Shown here: positions 57,895 through 64,000 of the stretch, one piece after another | Layout: the number at the start of each line of letters is the position of its first letter | How positions within the stretch are numbered: the stretch's first letter is position 1 | From: Candidatus Arthromitus sp. SFB-turkey | GTDB taxonomy: Bacteria; Bacillota; Clostridia; Clostridiales; Clostridiaceae | Direction of reading: 5' to 3' | Assembly (NCBI RefSeq): GCF_001655775.1 | Contig: NZ_LXFF01000033.1 | Span: 1-64,000, forward strand | Length of the DNA: 64,000 nucleotides | Program-made: the position numbers and the translations under genes | The notes under the pieces: generated by a model | Databases searched by the model: none | What the model was told of the DNA's origin: nothing | Seen by the model: only the letters and a program-made list of their open reading frames with translations

Positions 57895-57912
57895 GCTTGG
57901 GGATGAGTTATT

Positions 57913-58551
57913 ATGGGAAAATTAAATGTTAACCCAACACGAATGGAGCTCAGTAAATTAAAGAAAAGATTAGTTGTTGCTACTAGAGGACATAAGCTTT
58001 TAAAAGATAAGCAAGATGAACTTATGAGACAATTTATAACACTTGTTAAATATAATAATGAGCTTAGAAAAAAAGTTGAAGAAAAGCTTTCTAAATCTTT
58101 TAAAGATTTTGTTATGGCAAAAGCTGTTTTAGGTAGTGAATTTCTTGAAGAAGCAATATTTTATCCTACAAATAAAATAGCTCTTGATGTTAGTATTAAA
58201 AATGTTATGAGTGTTAAAGTTCCTGTGTTTAAATTTAGTGGAATCTCAGAGGAAAATGATAAGTTTTCTTATGGTTTTTTTAATACTAATTCAGAATTAG
58301 ATTTAGCTATTACAAATTTTAGAATGGTTTTTTCTGAACTTTTAGAGCTTGCGGAAGTTGAAAAATCTACACAACTTATGGCAGATGAAATTGAAAAAAC
58401 TAGAAGAAGGGTTAATGCTTTAGAATATAGGACAATTCCAGATTTGAAAGAAACTATCAAATATATAAGAATGAAACTTGACGAAAATGAAAGAGGAGCA
58501 TTAACGAGACTTATGAAAGTTAAAAATATGATTGCCGAAAGAAATAGCTAA
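57913..58551 (+). CDS. ntpD: V-type ATPase subunit D
   Basis: 212 residues, two long helices ([14 protein letters not shown] at the start, [14 protein letters not shown] near the end), forming the central shaft. It is the last gene before the operon terminator. A downstream ntpH/J as in E. hirae is absent. Confidence 0.95.
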   Translation: MGKLNVNPTRMELSKLKKRLVVATRGHKLLKDKQDELMRQFITLVKYNNELRKKVEEKLSKSFKDFVMAKAVLGSEFLEEAIFYPTNKIALDVSIKNVMSVKVPVFKFSGISEENDKFSYGFFNTNSELDLAITNFRMVFSELLELAEVEKSTQLMADEIEKTRRRVNALEYRTIPDLKETIKYIRMKLDENERGALTRLMKVKNMIAERNS

Positions 58552-58553
58552 AA

Positions 58554-58592
58554 ATTAAAGCCACTTTGTTAAGTGGCTTTAATTTTTTTGTT
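58554..58592 (+). terminator. Terminator of the V-ATPase operon
   Basis: 11-bp perfect arms (58554-58564, 58573-58583) and T7. Confidence 0.92.
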
Positions 58593-58664
58593 TATAAAAT
58601 TTAAATAGGAATTTTACAAATTAAAATGTATAATTAAAATTACTTAGAGAAAGAAGGGATTGTA

Positions 58665-58670
58665 ATGTAG
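58665..58670 (+). promoter_or_regulatory. ATG-TAG start-stop pair ahead of the signal peptidase gene
   Basis: GAAGGGA places an ATG at optimal spacing, but the next codon is TAG. The last base of that TAG begins the GTG that opens the signal peptidase frame, so ribosomes could restart there. Confidence 0.5.
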
Positions 58671-59275
58671 TGGCATATACAAAAATTAACGTAAATTCAA
58701 GAGTGAAAAATAATAGAAAATATACTAAAAAAATTTTAAAAACTAAAACTTTAATTTATACATTTGTTTGGATATTGTTTTTTATAGTGTTACCTATTTT
58801 TTTAGCATTTAATTTTATAAACTCTATGTTTTATGTATCTGTGAGTTCTAATTCAATGGCTCCTACTATTGAAAAGGGAGATAAAGTTATAGTTTCAAAA
58901 ATAGATGATAATTATAATATAAAGAGAGATGATATAATTGTTTTTTATTCTGAAGAACTAGGAAAGGTGCTTGTTAAAAGAGTTGTAGGAGTTCCAGGTG
59001 ATGTTATACATTTAGATGAGGATTTTAATGTAATGGTTAATGATGAATATGTTGTAGAAAATAGTAATCTTAACTTAGATATTGAATATAAATATGATGT
59101 TATAGAACTAAATGAAGAAATTGTTGTGCCAAATGAAGCATATTTCGTTATAGGAGATAATATTGATAATTCTTTTGATTCTAGATTTTGGAAGGACAAG
59201 TTTGTTTCAAAAGAATCAATAATAGGAAAAGCGTTTGTTTTAATAAGTCCACTTGAAAAATTTTCTGTATTTTAA
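58670..59275 (+). CDS. Type I signal peptidase
   Basis: 201 residues with one N-terminal TM helix (about 27-49). The catalytic Ser62 is in SSNSMAPT and Lys103 in VLVKRVVGVPGD; the C-terminal GDNIDNSFDSR box is also present. It cleaves signal peptides outside the membrane. GTG 58670 overlaps a preceding ATG-TAG, an odd arrangement. Confidence 0.93.
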   Translation: MAYTKINVNSRVKNNRKYTKKILKTKTLIYTFVWILFFIVLPIFLAFNFINSMFYVSVSSNSMAPTIEKGDKVIVSKIDDNYNIKRDDIIVFYSEELGKVLVKRVVGVPGDVIHLDEDFNVMVNDEYVVENSNLNLDIEYKYDVIELNEEIVVPNEAYFVIGDNIDNSFDSRFWKDKFVSKESIIGKAFVLISPLEKFSVF

Positions 59276-59336
59276 TCAATTAGTAAATAAAATTATCATA
59301 TTATAATGTGATTATAATTTATTAAGGTTGATCTAT

Positions 59337-60422
59337 ATGACTTATGGTTTGGTTTTAGCAGGTGGTAAAGGATCAAGGTTATATCCTTTATCCAGAGTAA
59401 ATAGACCTAAACAATTTCTTGATATAATAAATAATAAAACTCTTTTGCATAATACGCTTTGTAGAATTTCTAATATTATTGATAATGAAAATTTATATAT
59501 CATAACAAATAAAGAATATAAAAGTCAAGTAGCTGTAGAATCAAAAAAATTTATATCTGAAAGTAATATAATAGTGGAACCATCAAATAAAGAAACCGCT
59601 GTGTGCATTGCACTTGCTGCAATAAAGCTTTTAAAAAAAGATAAAGATGCAATTATTTTGATTTTCCCATCTGATCATTATATAGAGGTATCAAACCTTT
59701 TTTATAATATTTTGAATTGTGCCATAGATATTTCAAATAAAAAAAGGGGTCTTATAACAATAGGGATTAAACCTAAAAATCCACAAACTGGGTATGGATA
59801 TATACAAACTGGAAAATTAATAAATTGTGGAATTGAATTTTCAGATTTATGTGTATATAAAGTTGAAAGATTTATTGAAAAACCAAGTTATGAAATTGCT
59901 AAGGATTTTATTTTAAATGGTAGTTATTTTTGGAATAGTGGAATTTTTTGTTTTAGAGCAGATGTTTATTTAAGAGAATTAGAAAAATATTTGCCTAAAA
60001 TATATAAGGGCATGATTGATATTTATAAAAGTATAGGTGAAAAAGATGAGGAAATTGTTATAAATAAAATTTATAATCAATTAGAAGGAATATCTATAGA
60101 TTTTGGAATTATGCAAAAGACTAGAAAAGCATATGTTATTTCTGGAGATTTTTATTGGGATGATATAGGAAGTTTTACTTCTCTTATTAGAACTTTAAAG
60201 AAAGATGGTAAGAATTTTATTAAAGGAAACGTTTTATCTGAAGATAGTGAAAATTGTTTAGTTTTTGGCAATGACAATTTAGTTATAACTTTTGGAGTTA
60301 AAGATTTAATTGTTGTTAATACTGGAGATGTAATATTAATAATGAATAAGACAAAAGAACAAGAAGTTAAATATTTGTTTGAATTATTAAAAAATAAGGA
60401 ACAATTTAGTGATTTTATTTAA
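59337..60422 (+). CDS. manC: Mannose-1-phosphate guanylyltransferase
   Basis: 361 residues. The nucleotidyltransferase signature LAGGKGSRLYPLSR, FPSDHYI, FIEKPSYE and WNSGIF are all present. It makes GDP-mannose for surface glycans. There is no fused isomerase domain. ATG 59337 is preferred to the frame start at 59328. Confidence 0.92.
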   Translation: MTYGLVLAGGKGSRLYPLSRVNRPKQFLDIINNKTLLHNTLCRISNIIDNENLYIITNKEYKSQVAVESKKFISESNIIVEPSNKETAVCIALAAIKLLKKDKDAIILIFPSDHYIEVSNLFYNILNCAIDISNKKRGLITIGIKPKNPQTGYGYIQTGKLINCGIEFSDLCVYKVERFIEKPSYEIAKDFILNGSYFWNSGIFCFRADVYLRELEKYLPKIYKGMIDIYKSIGEKDEEIVINKIYNQLEGISIDFGIMQKTRKAYVISGDFYWDDIGSFTSLIRTLKKDGKNFIKGNVLSEDSENCLVFGNDNLVITFGVKDLIVVNTGDVILIMNKTKEQEVKYLFELLKNKEQFSDFI

Positions 60423-60450
60423 ATAATTATTAATATTTAGGAGAGATATA

Positions 60451-61140
60451 ATGTCTGATCATATATATGTATTTTCTAATAAAGCATATAAGGATTCCCA
60501 GGAGCAAGAAAAATTAAAGATAGATACAAAAAAATTACCAACTTTAAAAGTTGAAAATATAAAAGTTGATTCTAAATTGAGAACATGTGTTAGAGTTTCT
60601 ACAGATAATTTATTTAGAGGAAATATATTAGAGTTTCCTATAATAGATGTTATAATTAATGATCGTTTTGTTGAAATAACAGGTCTTATAGTGGGAAAAT
60701 TATATTCCGGTCTTGTGTTGAATCTAGAATATATAAGTGGAAATAAACTTTATTTATTGGAAGATTTTGTTGTTGAAGCTGGAGATGTTATTTCTGAATA
60801 TATATGCACTACGTACAAATTAGCTCTTAAAAGAGATGTTGAAGAAGAGGAGTTTAATGAGTGGTATTTTAAGTTACAAAGAGAAGCTGATGTTATTAAT
60901 GATTTCATAAGAAATATAGTTATGAGTGATGAATTTTCAGAAGTTAATAAAGGTCTAGATTCTTTTATAGAGGTTCTACACAAAGTAGTATTTAGAAGAT
61001 CAATTGATGAAGATACTTTGAATTACTGGAAAAATAAATATAGTGAGAGAATTTTAGAAGATACAGATGATGAAGTTAGAGATTACATTATAGAACAAAT
61101 GATACAATATAAACAATTTGAATATTTAATTGGAAAATAA
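60451..61140 (+). CDS. DUF4214-domain protein
   Basis: 229 residues. The N-terminal 110 residues are beta-type and unrecognised; the C-terminal half has two DUF4214-like units (YKLALKRDVEEEEFNEWYF and HKVVFRRSIDEDTLNYW). DUF4214 is often found on surface or glycan-modifying proteins. There is no signal peptide. The position between manC and rpe suggests a role with sugar metabolism or glycosylation, but this is inference. Confidence 0.65.
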   Translation: MSDHIYVFSNKAYKDSQEQEKLKIDTKKLPTLKVENIKVDSKLRTCVRVSTDNLFRGNILEFPIIDVIINDRFVEITGLIVGKLYSGLVLNLEYISGNKLYLLEDFVVEAGDVISEYICTTYKLALKRDVEEEEFNEWYFKLQREADVINDFIRNIVMSDEFSEVNKGLDSFIEVLHKVVFRRSIDEDTLNYWKNKYSERILEDTDDEVRDYIIEQMIQYKQFEYLIGK

Positions 61141-61174
61141 TAAATAAATTTTAAAACATTTAATGGAGGAAAAA

Positions 61175-61834
61175 ATGGAAAACATATTAAATCCGTCTAT
61201 TTTATCTGCTAATTTTGCAAATTTAGAAAGTGATTTTTTAGAGCTTGAGAGAAATAATATAAAAAAAATTCATATTGATGTTATGGATGGTAATTTTGTT
61301 CCTAATATAACATTTGGACCAGGACAAATAGGTTGTTTAAGGAAAATTAGCAAATTTTATTTTGATTGTCATTTAATGGTGAATGAACCTATTAGGCTCA
61401 TAGATAGTTTTGTAAATTCAGGTGTTGATTGTTTAACAGTTCATGTTGAGGCTTGCACTCATATTCATAGAACTATTGAATATATAAAATCTAAGAATAT
61501 AGATTGTGGAGTTGCATTAAATCCAGGAACATCTATAAAAGACACTGAAAATGTTTTGGATATAGTTGATAAAATATTAGTAATGACAGTAAATCCTGGA
61601 TTTGGAGGTCAAAAATTCATACATTCTATGGTTAGTAAAATAGAAGATTTGAATGAATTACTTTATAAGAAGAATATTAAAAATAAAATTATACAAGTAG
61701 ATGGTGGAATAAATATAGATACTATAGATAAAGTATATAATATTGGAGTAAGGGATATAGTTGTTGGCTCTTATATTTTTGAAGGAGAGTCTATAGAAAT
61801 TAGTATAAAAAATTTAATAAATAAAATAAGGTAG
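61175..61834 (+). CDS. rpe: Ribulose-phosphate 3-epimerase
   Basis: 219 residues, TIM barrel. Landmarks: NPSILSANFANL, HIDVMDGNFVPNI, TVNPGFGGQKF and IQVDGGIN. Metal-binding His and Asp are conserved. It interconverts ribulose-5-P and xylulose-5-P. ATG 61175 follows GGAGG; the earlier ATG at 61163 overlaps the SD. Confidence 0.95.
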   Translation: MENILNPSILSANFANLESDFLELERNNIKKIHIDVMDGNFVPNITFGPGQIGCLRKISKFYFDCHLMVNEPIRLIDSFVNSGVDCLTVHVEACTHIHRTIEYIKSKNIDCGVALNPGTSIKDTENVLDIVDKILVMTVNPGFGGQKFIHSMVSKIEDLNELLYKKNIKNKIIQVDGGINIDTIDKVYNIGVRDIVVGSYIFEGESIEISIKNLINKIR

Positions 61835-61861
61835 AGATATTAAATCTCTACCTTATTTTGT
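61823..61861 (+). terminator. Terminator of rpe
   Basis: 16-bp arms (61823-61838, 61844-61859); the left arm forms the last codons of rpe. Confidence 0.88.
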
Positions 61862-61922
61862 ATAAAAATTTAAATTTTAGAAACAATTTTAAAAACTAAA
61901 AATATTGTTGGGGGAAAATTTA

Positions 61923-62483
61923 ATGTATATATTCAAAATTTTTTTATCAATAATTTTCCTTATTGTATTAAATAAGATTTTATTAGCAGTTAAAAAGCAT
62001 TTAGAAATTAAACTTAAATTAAATAGCATGTCAAATTCTATTATAAGTAGAAAAGATTTGTTAGAATTTGGTATGGACTATTATTTGACTCTTTGTAGAT
62101 ATATCATAATTGAAAAAAAACTTTCAAAAGAGGTTTACATACAAGATATTACAGGAAGAGAAATTGTTGATATAAAGTTTATAAATGAAGGTAATCAAGT
62201 TTATGTATCTTGTATATTGAAGGAAATTTTAGAATCAGGTGAATTTGAAGATGTAACATATGATGAAGTATTAGATTTGTTAAATTTTATGATAAAAGAT
62301 AATATCAGAAAAGGAATAATATTTACTAATTCTTTTATTGAGAAAGAAGCACTTGAATTTATAGAAAATTTAAATAAGAATTCTGATAAATATGAAATAG
62401 AATTAATTGATGGCTATGAAATAATTAAATTTGCACGTAAGAGAAATGAAAAATTTGAAGAGGAGGTTATTAATTATGCCTAG
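61923..62483 (+). CDS. Membrane-anchored restriction-endonuclease-like protein (1 of 2)
   Basis: 186 residues. One N-terminal TM helix (about 3-22) is followed by a domain whose last part (GIIFTNSFIEKEALEFIENL, ELIDGYEII) resembles the C-terminal core of Mrr-like nucleases. The upstream catalytic D-x-ExK pattern is not clear. ATG 61923 has a GGGGGAA SD. It overlaps the next gene by 8 bases, and the two are similar in layout. Confidence 0.55.
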   Translation: MYIFKIFLSIIFLIVLNKILLAVKKHLEIKLKLNSMSNSIISRKDLLEFGMDYYLTLCRYIIIEKKLSKEVYIQDITGREIVDIKFINEGNQVYVSCILKEILESGEFEDVTYDEVLDLLNFMIKDNIRKGIIFTNSFIEKEALEFIENLNKNSDKYEIELIDGYEIIKFARKRNEKFEEEVINYA

Positions 62484-62967
62484 TTTTTCAAAATTTGTTG
62501 TATTTATGTGTATAATAATATTGTTACCATTGATAGTGAATATTGTAGATAATGCTATTAAAATATTTAATGTATTAAAATATAAAAATTGTATTTCAGA
62601 TAAAATTGTGGAGTTTTCTAAAAGAGAATTTGTTGATTTTATTTTAGAATTTTTTGAAAGAAGTTATAAATATGAGTTTGATTTTAAAAATGATGATATC
62701 TATTTAAAGGATGGGAATATTTATAGGTTATTGTATTGTGATAATAAAAGTTGTGAAAAATTTACCATTAATGATGCACGTAAAGTTATAGGAATATGTG
62801 AAAGTAAAGGAGTTAAAGATGTATTTATTTTTACTACAAAAATTTTAAGTAATGATGTTATAGATTTTTTTAAAAGTATTGGTGAAACTTATGATGTTAA
62901 GTATATTTATGGCAATGATTTAAACGTAAATTATAAAGAATTTGTTTGTAAATTTTACAATATGTAA
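62476..62967 (+). CDS. Membrane-anchored restriction-endonuclease-like protein (2 of 2)
   Basis: 163 residues with an N-terminal TM helix (about 5-27) and a domain matching its neighbour in pattern (VKDVFIFTTKILSNDVIDFF). No complete nuclease motif is visible. ATG 62476 follows GAGGAGG by 9 bases. Both may be decayed paralogues that bind DNA at the membrane; that is speculative. Confidence 0.5.
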   Translation: MPSFSKFVVFMCIIILLPLIVNIVDNAIKIFNVLKYKNCISDKIVEFSKREFVDFILEFFERSYKYEFDFKNDDIYLKDGNIYRLLYCDNKSCEKFTINDARKVIGICESKGVKDVFIFTTKILSNDVIDFFKSIGETYDVKYIYGNDLNVNYKEFVCKFYNM

Positions 62968-63039
62968 GTATATTTTTAATTATGTATTTTATTTTTTTGT
63001 TAAAATAGAGTAAAATTAAATAACTGCTTTTTAAAAAGT

Positions 63040-63057
63040 TTGTTAAAAAATTAGTTA
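63040..63057. promoter_or_regulatory. Candidate Rex operator
   Basis: TTGTTAA-N4-TTAGTTA fits the Rex consensus TTGTTAA-N4-TTAACAA in its left half and 4 of 7 positions of the right. A second TTGTTAA is at 62997-63003. Confidence 0.4.
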
Positions 63058-63085
63058 GCTTAATTACTTAAGGGGGATTACGTTA

Positions 63086-63709
63086 ATGTCTAGCAGTATC
63101 TCTAAAGTTGTAATAAAAAGGTTACCAAGATATTTAAGGGTTTTAGAATCTTTTATGAAACGTGAAGTCGAGAGAGTTTCATCAAAAGAGTTAGCTGTTA
63201 AGCTAGGTTCTACAGCTTCTCAGGTTAGACAAGATTTTAATTGTTTTGGTGATTTTGGACAACATGGATATGGATATAAAGTTAAAGATCTTTATGCAAA
63301 AATTAAAGAAATTTTAGGTTTAAATAAAAAATATTCTTGTATTATTGTTGGTGCGGGTAATATAGGACAAGCAATAATGAATTACTCGAAGTTTTTAGAT
63401 ATTGGATTTGATATAGAAGCTATATTTGATATTAATCCTAAACTTATTGGAGTTTCTTTTCGTGGTATTGAAGTTTTAGATGTTGATAGTTTAGATAATT
63501 ATGTAGAAACTCATAGCGTTGATATTGCTATATTATGTGTTCCGGAAATTCAAACTAATTCTGTGTATAATATTTTGAAAGATAGAGTTAAAGGAATATG
63601 GAATTTTGCCACTGTTGATTTAAGTTCAACTGAAGAAACTTCGGTAGAAAATGTTAATTTAAATGATAGTTTATTTACTTTGGTTTATTTTATAAATGAT
63701 AAAGATTAG
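63086..63709 (+). CDS. rex: Redox-sensing transcriptional repressor Rex
   Basis: 207 residues. An N-terminal winged helix (VIKRLPRYLRVLESF, ASQVRQDFNCFG) is joined to a Rossmann NADH-binding domain (IIVGAGNIGQAI). A C-terminal swapped helix completes the dimer. Rex releases DNA when NADH rises and so controls fermentation genes. The SD is AAGGGGGA. Confidence 0.95.
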   Translation: MSSSISKVVIKRLPRYLRVLESFMKREVERVSSKELAVKLGSTASQVRQDFNCFGDFGQHGYGYKVKDLYAKIKEILGLNKKYSCIIVGAGNIGQAIMNYSKFLDIGFDIEAIFDINPKLIGVSFRGIEVLDVDSLDNYVETHSVDIAILCVPEIQTNSVYNILKDRVKGIWNFATVDLSSTEETSVENVNLNDSLFTLVYFINDKD

Positions 63710-63717
63710 GAGTTTAT

Positions 63718-64000
63718 ATGGATTTTAAAAATTATAGTTATGTTGATAATAAGGTTGTTGTAAAAAAGATAAAAAATTTTGTACTTCCACATATTTTTGA
63801 AAATGGTCAATGTTTTAGATGGCAGAAAACAGATATAGGTACTTATATAATTGTTGCAAAAAATAGAGTTATAGAGCTTGAACTACAAGGTGAAGATTTA
63901 ATAATACATAATTCTAATATAGAGGATTTTGAAAATATTTGGATAGAATATTTTGATTTAGAAAGAGATTATAACTCTTTAAAAATGTCTCTTAAAAAAG
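63718..64000 (+). CDS. OGG-family DNA glycosylase, 3' end outside the window
   Basis: The first 94 codons are present and the frame stays open to the window end. PHIFENGQCFRW is the N-terminal signature of 8-oxoguanine DNA glycosylases of the Clostridium acetobutylicum type. The catalytic HhH region lies beyond 64000. The SD is TTAGGAG, 6 bases ahead, right after the rex stop. Confidence 0.82.
   Translation, partial: MDFKNYSYVDNKVVVKKIKNFVLPHIFENGQCFRWQKTDIGTYIIVAKNRVIELELQGEDLIIHNSNIEDFENIWIEYFDLERDYNSLKMSLKK

Noticed and set aside
61923-62967. Toxin-antitoxin reading of the overlapping pair
   Set aside because: Both proteins have the same fold plan and a membrane anchor; neither resembles a DNA-binding antitoxin.

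Overview
The window reads as chromosome from a very AT-rich, spore-forming relative of Clostridium. The supporting signs are the tig-clpP-clpX-engB order, an alpha/beta-type small acid-soluble spore protein, SpoVB-type flippases, a nine-gene Na+-type V-ATPase, an N-acetylneuraminate operon, and many TTG/GTG starts behind strong Shine-Dalgarno (SD) sequences. The small gene set, the extreme AT bias and several decayed enzymes would fit a host-adapted lineage such as segmented filamentous bacteria (Candidatus Arthromitus/Savagella). That name is inference, not proof. I saw no rRNA, tRNA, CRISPR array, insertion sequence or prophage.

Layout. 0-1.5 kb: a catalytically empty NanE paralogue and a peptidoglycan deacetylase. 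1.5-4.1 kb: a reverse-strand operon (M20 peptidase plus two membrane proteins) bracketed by two copies of one hairpin. 4.3-9.8 kb: OmpR-type regulator, sensor kinase, lipoprotein, YedF and a flavoprotein. 9.8-16.2 kb: RusA-like/zinc-ribbon protein, tsaD, a dead alpha/beta hydrolase, HtrA and an ABC-F ATPase. 16.4-22.4 kb: sialic acid catabolism (nanE, a broken PTS permease, nanA, a sodium symporter, yhcH, ROK kinase). 22.4-26 kb: MntP-like exporter, a Fur-family regulator (probable Zur) and a divergent zinc ABC transporter. 26-32.4 kb: two rhomboid-fold proteins without catalytic residues, a DUF1232 protein and two HTH-TPR regulators. 32.4-42.9 kb: spore protein, M23 hydrolase, trigger factor, ClpP, ClpX, EngB, Cys- and Asn-rich probable spore-layer proteins, PerR, and a J-like/DUF5685 operon. 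43-49.7 kb: small Cys protein, M20 amidohydrolase, pseudouridine synthase, two convergent flippases and a zinc phospholipase C. 50-58.6 kb: ntpFIKECGABD V-ATPase. 58.7-64 kb: signal peptidase, ManC, DUF4214 protein, Rpe, two anchored nuclease-fold-like proteins, Rex, and the start of an OGG-family DNA glycosylase.

How it works together. Sialic acid enters by the SSS symporter. NanA, the ROK kinase and NanE convert it towards GlcNAc-6-P. The PTS permease that would have added a second sugar has lost its N-terminal segment. Metal and redox control is dense: Fur, PerR, Zur and Rex-type sites or genes all occur, and several sites overlap near-consensus promoters. The most notable signals are the Fur-like box on a phospholipase C promoter, the shared dyad between overlapping divergent zinc-transport promoters, the PTS deletion, the hairpin-flanked cassette, apparent ATA start codons, and a recurrent pattern of enzyme folds that have lost their catalytic residues.
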